Positions 44,177-52,886 of a DNA stretch of 64,000 nucleotides are shown in pieces. A program made the translations under genes and the position numbers. Source of the DNA: Pelagibius sp037652055 (GTDB lineage: Bacteria > Pseudomonadota > Alphaproteobacteria > Kiloniellales > Kiloniellaceae). The stretch is from positions 186,001-250,000 of the forward strand of contig NZ_JBBKAH010000004.1 of assembly GCF_037652055.1 (NCBI RefSeq), in the 5' to 3' direction. Numbering within the stretch: the first letter of the stretch is position 1; the number at the start of each line of letters is the position of its first letter. The notes under the pieces were generated by a model. The model was not told where the DNA came from and ran no database searches. It saw only the letters and a program-made list of their open reading frames with translations.

Positions 44177-45382
44177 ATGTGGTTTCGCCGGTTCAGCGGC
44201 GCCTTGACTTTGGCTTTCGCCCTCTTGGTGGGCAGCGGCATGCTTGCCGGCACGGCCTTCGCCCAGGCCAGCGCGGACATCTTCACCGTGCGCGATGTGC
44301 CGGTGGACGAGACAGCGGCGACGGCGGCCGATGCCCGCCAGGCCGCCCTGGCGGTCGGCCAGCGCCGGGCCTTCCGGCGCCTCATGGAGCGCCTGGTGCC
44401 GGAAGACCAGCAGGACCGGGTTCCCGCCGTCGAGTCGTCCGCGCTGCAATACTACGTGCAGGATTTCTCGGTGAACAACGAGCGCACCTCGACGGTGCGC
44501 TACCTCGCCGACCTGACATTCCGCTTCAACGGCAATGAGGTGCGCAGCTTCCTGCGCAATGCCGGTGTCGGCTTCGCCGAGACGCGCAGCAAACCGGTGG
44601 TGGTGCTGCCGGTGTTCAGCGCCCCGGGAACGGACGCGACGCTGTGGCTGGCGGACAACCCCTGGCGCGATGTCTGGGCGCTCATGCCCGGTGATGACGG
44701 CCTGGTGCCGCTGATCGTGCCGATCGGCGATCTCGACGACCTTGCCGCCATCGACGCGCCGCGCGCCTTGAGCGGCGACCGCGAGAGCCTGAAGGCGATC
44801 GCCGAGCGCTATGGCGCCGACGACGTACTGGTCACCGCAGCGAGCCTTGCCGGCGATCCGCAGGACGGTTCGGCGGTGCTGCAGGTGGTGACCCGGCGCT
44901 ATCACGAGGGGGCGGCCAGCGTCACCCTGCGCGACAAGCTGGTGCAGGTGACCGGCGAGCCCTACGACGGTTTCCTCAAGCGCGCCGCCGACCGCATCGA
45001 CGATGCCGTGCAGGAGGCCTGGAAGCAGCAGTACGTGCTGCAGTTCGGCAACCAGCGCTCGATCCTGGTCTACGTGCCGCTGAGCGGCCTCGACGACTGG
45101 CTGACCGTGCGCAAGCGCCTGGATGGCGTCGCGGCGATCCAGCAGACCGGACTGACCACGCTGTCGCGCAAGGAAGCGCAGCTGGAGATCACCTTCGTCG
45201 GTGACGAGCAGCGCCTCAGCCGCGCGTTGGCGCAACGCGACCTTTTCCTGTCCCTGCGGCCCGACAGCAACTGGGAGCTGTCGCTGGCTGACCGCCGGAC
45301 GTCCCAGCCGGCGCCGGCCGGGGACCCCGGCGCGGCTCCCGCCGAGACGTCCCCCGAGACTCCGGCAGCCCTGCCGCAATGA
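44177..45382 (+). CDS. DUF2066 domain-containing exported protein
   Basis: A 401-residue protein with a signal peptide (about 1-29, AFAQA) followed by the DUF2066 pattern: FTVRDVPVDETA, AALAVGQRRAFRRLMERL, VRYLADLTFRFNGNEVRSFLR, and KPVVVLPVF. It is divergent from purM with a 89-base interval. Its stop overlaps the start of the transporter gene by four bases. The family has no known function. Confidence 0.85.
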   Translation: MWFRRFSGALTLAFALLVGSGMLAGTAFAQASADIFTVRDVPVDETAATAADARQAALAVGQRRAFRRLMERLVPEDQQDRVPAVESSALQYYVQDFSVNNERTSTVRYLADLTFRFNGNEVRSFLRNAGVGFAETRSKPVVVLPVFSAPGTDATLWLADNPWRDVWALMPGDDGLVPLIVPIGDLDDLAAIDAPRALSGDRESLKAIAERYGADDVLVTAASLAGDPQDGSAVLQVVTRRYHEGAASVTLRDKLVQVTGEPYDGFLKRAADRIDDAVQEAWKQQYVLQFGNQRSILVYVPLSGLDDWLTVRKRLDGVAAIQQTGLTTLSRKEAQLEITFVGDEQRLSRALAQRDLFLSLRPDSNWELSLADRRTSQPAPAGDPGAAPAETSPETPAALPQ

Positions 45383-46554
45383 ACGACGCCGATCCTGCGA
45401 CGCCCGGGGCCAATGAGGCGGAGCCGCAGGCCGGCCGGTCGCGGGCGCATGTGGCGATTGCCAGTCAGCTGCGTTTCTGGCTGATCCTGCTGGCGGTCAC
45501 GCTGGCCTGCGTCTACCTGCTGCGCGGCGTCCTGCTGCCCTTCGTCGCGGGCATGGCCGTCGCCTATCTGCTCGACCCGGTGTGCGACCGTCTGGAGAGC
45601 TGGAAGCTCTCGCGCACCTGGGCCACCACCGTCGTCACGATCTGCTTCATCCTGCTGTGCGTGCTGGTGCTTCTGCTGGTGATCCCGGCGGTGGTCAACC
45701 AAATCGCCACCTTCATCGAACGTGCCCCCGACTATCTCGACGCCGTGCAGCGGGAGCTGTCGAAACTGATGGCGATGGCGCAGGACCGCCTCGATTCCAA
45801 CACGCAGCAGCGGTTGAAGTCGGCGCTCGGCGGCTCGGCGGACAAGCTGTTCACCTGGGCGACCGATGTGCTGGGAGGCATCATCTCGGGTGGTGTCGCC
45901 TTCTTCAACTTCATCGCCCTGCTGGTGATCACGCCGGTGGTCGCCTTCTACCTGCTGCGCGACTGGGACCGCATGGTCGCCAAGGCCGACGACTGGCTGC
46001 CGCGCCGGCACCAGCCGACGATCCGCCACCTCGCCCACGAGGTCGACGAGACCCTGGCGGGCTTTCTGCGCGGACAGGGCACGGTCTGCATCGTGCTGGC
46101 GGTGTTCTATGCCATCGGCCTGACGCTCGCCGGGCTCGAATTCGGCCTCGTCGTCGGCCTCATCGCCGGCTTCCTCTCGTTCATTCCCTATGTCGGCTCG
46201 ATGGTCGGCCTGGTGCTCTCGGTTGGCCTCGCACTGGCGCAGTTCGACAGCTACCTCTCCGTTGCCATCGTTGCCGGGGTGTTCTTCATCGGCCAGGCGA
46301 TCGAGGGCAACGTGCTGACGCCCAAGCTGGTGGGCGAAAGGGTCGGGCTGCACCCGGTCTGGGTGATGTTCGCCCTGCTGGCCGGTGGTGCGTTGTTCGG
46401 CTTCGTTGGCGTGCTACTGGCGGTGCCGGTGGCGGCCATCGTCGGCGTCGGCGTGCGCTTTGCGCTGGGCCAGTACCGGCGCAGCGCGTATTACACCGGT
46501 AAGGAGGAACCTGCCTCGAAGGCGCCGCTCTCCGACGCGGACCGTATGCCGTGA
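45379..46554 (+). CDS. AI-2E family transporter (PerM-like)
   Basis: A 391-residue inner-membrane protein with about eight helices, first at roughly 30-65 (LRFWLILLAVTLACVYLLRGVLLPF). The family motifs FIPYVGSMVGL and LTPKLVGERVGLHPVWVMFALLAGGALFGFVG are clear. Family members export small molecules or ions; the substrate here is not known. ATGA overlap upstream and GTGA overlap downstream link it to the DUF2066 gene and hdaA. Confidence 0.92.
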   Translation: MNDADPATPGANEAEPQAGRSRAHVAIASQLRFWLILLAVTLACVYLLRGVLLPFVAGMAVAYLLDPVCDRLESWKLSRTWATTVVTICFILLCVLVLLLVIPAVVNQIATFIERAPDYLDAVQRELSKLMAMAQDRLDSNTQQRLKSALGGSADKLFTWATDVLGGIISGGVAFFNFIALLVITPVVAFYLLRDWDRMVAKADDWLPRRHQPTIRHLAHEVDETLAGFLRGQGTVCIVLAVFYAIGLTLAGLEFGLVVGLIAGFLSFIPYVGSMVGLVLSVGLALAQFDSYLSVAIVAGVFFIGQAIEGNVLTPKLVGERVGLHPVWVMFALLAGGALFGFVGVLLAVPVAAIVGVGVRFALGQYRRSAYYTGKEEPASKAPLSDADRMP

Positions 46555-47273
46555 CCGCACCGGCGCAGCTGCCTCTCGAACTCGACCACCGCCCGGCGCT
46601 CGCGCGCGAGGACTTCCTCGTCGCGCCGAGCAATGCTGTGGCGGTCGCATGGATCGACCGCTGGCCCGACTGGCCGGCGCACGCGCTTGCCCTCTACGGG
46701 CCGCCCGGCAGCGGCAAGACGCATCTCTGCCAGGTGTGGCGCCAGGCTTCCGGCGCCGTCGCCATCGACGCAGCGCAGCTGCGCAGCGCTGAGCCGCCGG
46801 CCTATCTGGGCAACGCCACGGCCTGCGTGGTGGAGGACGTCGCCGGCTGCCTGGCGGGGGAGCCGGAAGTCGCGCGGCGCCTGCTGCATCTCTACAACAT
46901 GATGCGCGAGCGCGGCGGCTTTCTGCTGCTGTGCGACCGCGAGGCTCCGGCGCGCTGGGACTGTCCGCTGGCCGACCTGCGCTCGCGGCTTTCCGGCACC
47001 CAGGCGGTCGCCCTCGGCGAGCCCGATGAAAGCCTCGTCGAGGCCGTTCTGGTGAAGCTCTTCGCCGACCGCCAGCTCGACGCCGGCATGGAGGTCGTGC
47101 GCTTCCTGGTGCTGCGCATCGAGCGCTCCTTCGCCGCGGCACGGCGCGCGGTGAGCGCCCTCGACCGCGCGGCGCTGACGGCGAAGCGCCGGCAAATCAC
47201 CGTGCCGATGGCGCGCGCGGCGCTGCAGGAGATCGAGGCCGCCGGGACAGACGGCAATCAAGGGCAAGAATAA
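46551..47273 (+). CDS. hdaA: DnaA-related regulator HdaA
   Basis: A 240-residue protein made of a DnaA-like AAA+ domain with P-loop GPPGSGKTH near residue 48 but no DNA-binding domain IV, as in Hda. It begins QLPLELDHRPALAREDFLV, where the QLPLEL motif matches the clamp-binding peptide (QL[S/P]LxL) of Hda. Hda with the sliding clamp promotes hydrolysis of DnaA-ATP to prevent re-initiation. GTG start overlaps the upstream stop by four bases. Linkage to purM/perM and ppk is typical of alphaproteobacteria. Confidence 0.92.
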   Translation: MTAPAQLPLELDHRPALAREDFLVAPSNAVAVAWIDRWPDWPAHALALYGPPGSGKTHLCQVWRQASGAVAIDAAQLRSAEPPAYLGNATACVVEDVAGCLAGEPEVARRLLHLYNMMRERGGFLLLCDREAPARWDCPLADLRSRLSGTQAVALGEPDESLVEAVLVKLFADRQLDAGMEVVRFLVLRIERSFAAARRAVSALDRAALTAKRRQITVPMARAALQEIEAAGTDGNQGQE

Positions 47274-47292
47274 AGCAGAGGAGTGAGTAGGA

Positions 47293-48072
47293 ATGGATCT
47301 CGGAATTCGCGGACGCAAGGCGCTGGTCTGCGCGGCGAGCAAGGGCCTCGGGCGAGCCTGCGCGATGTCTTTGGCACAGGAAGGCGTCGACGTCACCATT
47401 GTCGCACGCACGCCGGAGCCGCTGGAGAAGACCGCCGAGGAAATCCGCAAGGCGACGGGCGTTCACGTGAACGCCGTGGCCACCGACATCACCAGGCCGG
47501 AAGGCCGCGCGCTGGCCCTGGAAGCCTGTCCGCACCCGGACATCCTAGTGAACAACGCCGGCGGGCCGCCGCCGGGCGACTTCCGCAACTGGGATCGCGA
47601 TGCCTGGATCAAGGCGCTGGACGCCAACATGCTGACGCCGATCGAACTGATGAAGGCGACGGTCGACGGCATGATGTCCCGGCGCTTCGGGCGCATCGTG
47701 AACATCACTTCCGGTGCGGTGAAGGCGCCGATCGATATCCTCGGTCTTTCCAACGGCGCGCGCGCGGGGCTGACCGGTTTCGTCGCCGGTCTGGCGCGCA
47801 AGACGGTCATCAACAACGTGACCATCAACAACCTGCTGCCGGGGCCATTCGACACCGACCGGCTGCGCCAGACCCTGCAGGCCGCTGCCGACAAGTCGGG
47901 CCGCAGCCTGGAGGAGGTGACCAAGGAGCGCGCCGCCGGCAATCCCGCGGGACGCTTCGGCGATCCGGTCGAGTTCGGCGAAGCCTGCGCCTTTCTCTGC
48001 GGGGTACACGCCGGTTTCATCACCGGGCAGAACCTGCTGCTCGACGGCGGTGCCTTTCCGGGCACGCTCTAG
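47293..48072 (+). CDS. SDR family protein lacking the usual Tyr/Lys active site
   Basis: A 259-residue SDR. The cofactor loop is CAASKGLGRA (an atypical TGxxxGIG), then VNNAGGPPPGDF and the serine of NITSGAVKAP. Where classical members have YxxxK this one reads LSNGARAGLTGF; aligned on the following AGLTGF, Tyr is replaced by Ser and Lys by Arg. This is a recurring subgroup with LSNGAR, so it is probably a natural variant rather than a broken gene. It follows hdaA by 19 bases with GAGGAG before the ATG. Confidence 0.88.
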   Translation: MDLGIRGRKALVCAASKGLGRACAMSLAQEGVDVTIVARTPEPLEKTAEEIRKATGVHVNAVATDITRPEGRALALEACPHPDILVNNAGGPPPGDFRNWDRDAWIKALDANMLTPIELMKATVDGMMSRRFGRIVNITSGAVKAPIDILGLSNGARAGLTGFVAGLARKTVINNVTINNLLPGPFDTDRLRQTLQAAADKSGRSLEEVTKERAAGNPAGRFGDPVEFGEACAFLCGVHAGFITGQNLLLDGGAFPGTL

Positions 48073-48197
48073 CCAGCCGATTGCGCAATGAGGCAATTTT
48101 GGGGCGCCGGGGATGTCTTCGGCGCCCCTTTGCGTAGAACCAACCATAGATTGGGCCATAACCCGGCGAAGCAAGCCGCTATGGAAGGAACAGAGAG

Positions 48198-48818
48198 ATG
48201 TCGGTGCGTCTTATATCGGCGCTTTGCGCCGCGCTGATCGCGACTGCGGTCCCCGCTGCAAATCCTGCTGTTGCCGACGAGTACCGCTATGGCCACGGCC
48301 AGAGCCAGGGGAACGGGCACGGCAAGCATCACAGGCACCGTGACAGGCATGAGGAGAAGCGCGGCGGCTATGGCCGGCCGGCTGTCGCGTGGCAGCACGG
48401 ATACCATGGACACCGGGCCGCGGGGCCGGTCTACGCCTATCCCGTAGTGCGCTACTATCACTACCGGCCGCTGCCGCGCCACCACCATCACAAGAAGGTC
48501 TATGTTCACAAGCGCCGCGGCGACAACGACCTGCTCTATGCGATTCTCGCCCTGCAGATCGTCGATCTGCTGAACGACAGCCAGCGGGACAACTACGGCT
48601 GGGCGCAGAACCGTGCGGTCTCGGCGCCACTGGGCGAGACGATCCGTTGGAACGACAGCGGTGCCTCCGGCAGCGTCACCGCGACCCGCGACGGCATCGA
48701 CGATGGCGGGCGCTATTGCCGGGAGTTCCAGCACGACATCACGGTCGGCAACCGCATGGAGCAAGGCTACGGCGTGGCCTGCCGGCAGCCGGATGGCAGC
48801 TGGCAGATCGTCTCCTAG
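48198..48818 (+). CDS. Exported His/Gly/Arg-rich protein with a 17-kDa antigen-like C-terminus
   Basis: A 206-residue protein with a signal peptide (about 1-26, AVADE). Residues ~27-105 are extremely rich in His, Gly, Arg and Tyr, including HGKHHRHRDRHEEKR and RHHHHKKVYVHKRRG, which could bind metals or polyanions. The C-terminal ~80 residues (PLGETIRWNDSGASGSVTATR, CREFQHDITVGNRMEQGYGVAC, PDGSWQIVS) resemble the surface-antigen domain of the rickettsial 17-kDa family. It may be attached to the outer envelope. ATG lies after an AGGAACAGAGAG ribosome site. Confidence 0.78.
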   Translation: MSVRLISALCAALIATAVPAANPAVADEYRYGHGQSQGNGHGKHHRHRDRHEEKRGGYGRPAVAWQHGYHGHRAAGPVYAYPVVRYYHYRPLPRHHHHKKVYVHKRRGDNDLLYAILALQIVDLLNDSQRDNYGWAQNRAVSAPLGETIRWNDSGASGSVTATRDGIDDGGRYCREFQHDITVGNRMEQGYGVACRQPDGSWQIVS

Positions 48819-48877
48819 AACGCTGGCCGTCCGAGGGGGTCGTTCGGGCAGGTCGGCAAGGCCCCGTGACGCAATAA

Positions 48878-48915
48878 GGGCCCCCCGCCGGCCACGAGGA
48901 CCGGGCAGGGGGCCC
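48878..48915. repeat. Inverted repeat after the His-rich protein gene
   Basis: GGGCCCCC (48878-48885) pairs with GGGGGCCC (48908-48915), with an inner CCGG/CCGG pairing. It lies about 60 bases after the stop at 48818. No U-run follows, so a terminator role is possible but unproven. The rest of 48819-49105 shows only a weakly AT-rich stretch before ppk. Confidence 0.5.
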
Positions 48916-49105
48916 CGGCTCATGGGGCTGGGTAGGGATCACCCACGGGCCGCTCTCCGTTTAGCCGAGCGCCCGGAGGGCGGCTTTGACGTATATCAAC
49001 TTTTCTATGCTTTTGGGCTTAGGGAGCCCCGGGCGGGGCGCCGATCTTGCCGCTCGGCCCGCGCGGGTCCATATTCTGCAATAATTTGGTATAGATGACC
49101 GTGTT

Positions 49106-51361
49106 ATGAATGGGAGTGGGGCAGCCCCCGTCCTGTTCGATTCGCCGTGCCCGGGAGAGTTCGCGTTGGAAGAGAGTGAGATCGTCGCGCTGGAAGTAGA
49201 GCCGCTGGGGCAGGAATCCGACCTGCCGGTCGGCGCCCAAGTCGCCGCGATCGACTTGAATTCGCCAGAGCGCTTCATCAACCGGGAGATCTCCTGGCTC
49301 GGCTTCAACGAGCGGGTCCTGGAGGAGGCTTACAACGTCAACCATCCGCTGCTGGAACGGCTGCGCTTCCTGTCCATCTCCGCCAGCAACCTGGATGAGT
49401 TCTTCATGGTCCGCGTCGCCGGCCTGCGCGGGCAGGTGCGCGCCGGGGTGAAGACGCCCTCGCCGGAAGGCTTGACCCCCGCCCAGCAGCTCACGGCGAT
49501 CAACGAGCGGGTCGCCAAGCTGATGCGCTGGCAGCAGGAAAAGTGGCTGGACCTGATCGGCGAGCTGCGCGGGGCCGGCCTGGCGGTGGTCAGCGCCCAT
49601 GAACTGACGACGCGCGAGCGCAGGTTCCTCGACGAGTACTTCACGGCGCAGCTCTATCCCGTGCTGACGCCCATCGCCATCGACCCGGCGCACCCTTTTC
49701 CCTTCATTCCCAACCGCGGCTTGTCGATCGTCGTCGAGCTGCTGCGCGGCGACGACAAGGGGCAGATCAACGCCCTGATCCCGATCCCGGCCATGGTGCA
49801 GCGCTTCATCAAGCTGCCGGGCGATGCGGCGCGCTTCATCCGACTTGAGGAGATGCTGCGGCTCTATTTCGACGAGATGTTCCCCGGCTTCGAGGTGCAG
49901 GCGAGCGGCTTTTTCCGTGTGCTGCGCGACAGCGACCTGGAAGTGGAGGAAGAGGCCGAAGACCTGGTGCGCGTGTTCGAGAGCGCCTTGAAGCGCCGGC
50001 GGCGCGGGTCGGTGATCCGCCTGACGGTCGATGCCGACATGCCGTCAGCGCTGCTTGAGTTCGTGGTGCGCGAGCTGCAGGTCGACGCGGAGAACGTGTT
50101 CTCGCTGGACGGCATGCTGGGACTTTCGGATACCAACGAACTGATCGTCGACGATCGCCCGGATCTGGTGTTTGCGCCTTACAATCCGCGCTTTCCGGAA
50201 CGCATCCGCGATCTGGGGGGCGACAGCTTTGCGGCGATCCGCGCCAAGGACTTCGTCGTCCACCATCCCTACGAGAGCTTCGACGTGGTCGTGCAGTTCC
50301 TGCGCCAGGCGGCGAACGACCCCGCCGTCGTCGCCATCAAGCAGACGCTTTACCGCACCTCCGAGGACTCGCCGATCGTGAAGGCGCTGGGCGAAGCGGC
50401 GGAGGCCGGCAAGTCGGTGACCGCGCTGGTTGAGTTGAAGGCGCGCTTCGACGAGGAACGCAACATCCGCTGGGCGCGCAATCTGGAGCGCGCCGGCGTG
50501 CAGGTGATCTACGGCTTCCTGGAGCTGAAGACCCACGCCAAGATTTCGCTGGTGGCCCGCCGCGAGGGCGAGGCGATCCGCACCTACGTCCACTTCGGTA
50601 CCGGCAACTACCATCCGGTCACGGCGCGGATCTATACCGACGTTTCCTTCTTCTCCTGCGACCCGGTACTGGCGCGCGACGCCACGCGGTTGTTCAACTA
50701 CATGACCGGCTACGCGACGCCCAAGGCGATGGAAAAGATCGCCTTCGCCCCGCTCACCCTGCGCCAGAAGCTGCTCACGCTCATCGAGGGCGAGATCGCT
50801 CACGCAAAGGCCGGCCAGCCGGCCAGCATCTGGGCCAAGCTGAACTCCGTGGTCGACCCTGAAATCATCGACGCCCTCTACCGGGCCTCGCAGGCCGGCG
50901 TTGCCATAGACCTGGTGATCCGCGGCATCTGCTGCTTGCGGCCGGGGGTGCCGGGCCTGTCCGACAACATCCGGGTAAAGAGCATCGTCGGGCGCTTCCT
51001 GGAGCACAGCCGAATCGTTTGCTTCGGCAACGGCAAGCCGCTACCGTCCCGGGACGCCAAGGTCTTCATTTCCTCGGCGGACTGGATGCCCCGCAATCTG
51101 GACCGCCGCATCGAGACCCTGGTTCCCATCGAGAACGCAACGGTTCACCAGCAGGTCCTCGACCAGATCATGATCGCCAATCTCAACGATGAAGCGCAGA
51201 GCTGGATTCTCGAGCCCGAGGGGACCTTCCGGCGCGTGCGCTCCACGGCAAAGTCGTTCAGCGCGCACACCTACTTCATGACGAATCCCAGCCTGTCCGG
51301 CCGCGGCTCCGCCCTGAAGAAGGCGAAGAAAGCGCCGAGGCTGGTCCTGAAAAAATCCTGA
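49106..51361 (+). CDS. ppk: Polyphosphate kinase 1
   Basis: A 751-residue enzyme building polyphosphate from ATP. It has the N-domain (RFINREISWLGFNERVLEEA), head, and two catalytic domains with the autophosphorylated histidine in GTGNYHPVTARIYTD and the second in FLEHSRIVCF. The start is not certain: ATG 49106 has no ribosome site, while a TTG at 49166 has GGGAGAG about 6 bases upstream and would shorten the unconserved N-terminus by 20 residues. The exopolyphosphatase follows at once. Confidence 0.95.
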   Translation: MNGSGAAPVLFDSPCPGEFALEESEIVALEVEPLGQESDLPVGAQVAAIDLNSPERFINREISWLGFNERVLEEAYNVNHPLLERLRFLSISASNLDEFFMVRVAGLRGQVRAGVKTPSPEGLTPAQQLTAINERVAKLMRWQQEKWLDLIGELRGAGLAVVSAHELTTRERRFLDEYFTAQLYPVLTPIAIDPAHPFPFIPNRGLSIVVELLRGDDKGQINALIPIPAMVQRFIKLPGDAARFIRLEEMLRLYFDEMFPGFEVQASGFFRVLRDSDLEVEEEAEDLVRVFESALKRRRRGSVIRLTVDADMPSALLEFVVRELQVDAENVFSLDGMLGLSDTNELIVDDRPDLVFAPYNPRFPERIRDLGGDSFAAIRAKDFVVHHPYESFDVVVQFLRQAANDPAVVAIKQTLYRTSEDSPIVKALGEAAEAGKSVTALVELKARFDEERNIRWARNLERAGVQVIYGFLELKTHAKISLVARREGEAIRTYVHFGTGNYHPVTARIYTDVSFFSCDPVLARDATRLFNYMTGYATPKAMEKIAFAPLTLRQKLLTLIEGEIAHAKAGQPASIWAKLNSVVDPEIIDALYRASQAGVAIDLVIRGICCLRPGVPGLSDNIRVKSIVGRFLEHSRIVCFGNGKPLPSRDAKVFISSADWMPRNLDRRIETLVPIENATVHQQVLDQIMIANLNDEAQSWILEPEGTFRRVRSTAKSFSAHTYFMTNPSLSGRGSALKKAKKAPRLVLKKS

Positions 51362-51362
51362 C

Positions 51363-52886
51363 GTGAGCATGGCAGCCCGGCAGCCGGCAGCGGTCGCGTC
51401 CCCGTCCAAGGGCAGCGCCAGAGATGAGCGCGTCGCCGTGGTCGATATCGGGTCCAACTCCATTCGCCTGGTGGTCTTCGACGGCGTCAAGCGCGCCCCG
51501 GCCACGGTATTCAACGAAAAGGTGCTCTGCGGCCTCGGCCGCGGCCTGCAGTCCAGCGGCCGGCTGAGCCCGGAGGGCGTCGCCCTGGCGGTGCCGAACC
51601 TGGTGCGCTTCACATCGCTGGCGCGCGCCATGGGGGTCGGCCGCATCGACATGATCGCCACCGCTGCCGTGCGCGACGCCAGCGACGGACAGGCTTTCCG
51701 CGCCACCGTCGAGCAGCAGTGCGGCCATCCCATCCGGGTGCTGACGGGCGAGGAGGAGGCACAGTTCTCCGCCCTGGGCGTGATCGCCGGCAACCCGACT
51801 GCCGACGGCATCATGGGGGATATGGGCGGCGGCAGCCTGGAGCTGGTCGAGGTGACCAACGGCAAGGTGGGGCACTCGACCACAACGGCGCTGGGGCCGT
51901 TGCGCCTCATGGAAAGCTGCGGAGACGACCGCCAAAAGGCGCGCCGGCTGATCGACAAGGCGCTGGGCAAGGTGGATTGGCTGAACAGCGGTAAGGGACG
52001 GGCCTTCTACCCGGTCGGCGGCACCTGGCGGAACTTGGCGCGGCTGCACATCGAACAGCACCGCTATCCCCTGCATGCCATCCATGGCCATACCATTCCG
52101 CGCGACGAGGCCATCGCCCTGGCACGCGGCGTCAGCCGGCTCGGCAAGTCCTCGCTGTCCGGCTATCAGCAGGTGTCGCGCCGGCGGCGCGAGACGCTGC
52201 CGATGGGCGCCCTGGTCTTGAGCCGCCTGCTGCGCAAGATGCAGTGCGAGCGGGTGACCTTCTCGACCTACGGCCTGCGTGAAGGCTACCTTTTCCAGCA
52301 ACTCTCCGCCGAAGCCAAGCGCCAGGATCCCCTGCTGTCGGCGGCGGAAGAGGTCGCCGAGCGGGAGAGTCGGTTCGGTGGCCTGGGGGAGGCCCTGATG
52401 ACCTGGTGCGACGCGCTGTTTCCCGACGAGACCGCGGAGGAGCGGCGCCTCCGGCTGGCCGCCTGCCACCTGTCCGACCTCACATGGCGGGAGCATCCGG
52501 ATTTTCGTGGCGTCGAGGCTCTGCAGCGGATTCTGCAGTATCCTCTGGTGGGCATAGACCACCCCGGCCGCGCCTTCATTGCCTACACTGTCTTCCTGCG
52601 CTACGGCGAGTCCCCCAACGCGAAGGTGACCTCGCAGGCGACGCCCTTGCTGAGCGATCGCAGCAAGACCCGGGCGGTCTTGCTGGGCGCCGCGCTGCGG
52701 CTGGCTTACCGGGTGTCCGGGGCGACGCGCTGGGTGCTCGACCACAGCGGCCTCAGCATCGACGGCAAGACCCTGGTGCTGCGGTTGCCGACCGACGGCT
52801 CGGTGCCGGACGGCGATGCGGTGCAGCGCCGCTTCAAGGCGCTGGCGCAGGCGGGCGGCTTTCAGGAAACCCGCATCGTCCTTTAG
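51363..52886 (+). CDS. ppx: Exopolyphosphatase (Ppx/GppA family)
   Basis: A 507-residue ASKHA-fold phosphatase that removes end phosphates from polyphosphate or pppGpp. The phosphate loops are VVDIGSNSIRLVVFDG and MGDMGGGSLELVEV; EEEAQFSALGV also fits. C-terminal helical and HD-like part from about residue 310. Start is GTG 51363 or ATG 51369, both one to three codons after the ppk stop; the pair ppk-ppx is a typical operon. Its stop overlaps the convergent M23 gene by four bases. Confidence 0.94.
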   Translation: MSMAARQPAAVASPSKGSARDERVAVVDIGSNSIRLVVFDGVKRAPATVFNEKVLCGLGRGLQSSGRLSPEGVALAVPNLVRFTSLARAMGVGRIDMIATAAVRDASDGQAFRATVEQQCGHPIRVLTGEEEAQFSALGVIAGNPTADGIMGDMGGGSLELVEVTNGKVGHSTTTALGPLRLMESCGDDRQKARRLIDKALGKVDWLNSGKGRAFYPVGGTWRNLARLHIEQHRYPLHAIHGHTIPRDEAIALARGVSRLGKSSLSGYQQVSRRRRETLPMGALVLSRLLRKMQCERVTFSTYGLREGYLFQQLSAEAKRQDPLLSAAEEVAERESRFGGLGEALMTWCDALFPDETAEERRLRLAACHLSDLTWREHPDFRGVEALQRILQYPLVGIDHPGRAFIAYTVFLRYGESPNAKVTSQATPLLSDRSKTRAVLLGAALRLAYRVSGATRWVLDHSGLSIDGKTLVLRLPTDGSVPDGDAVQRRFKALAQAGGFQETRIVL

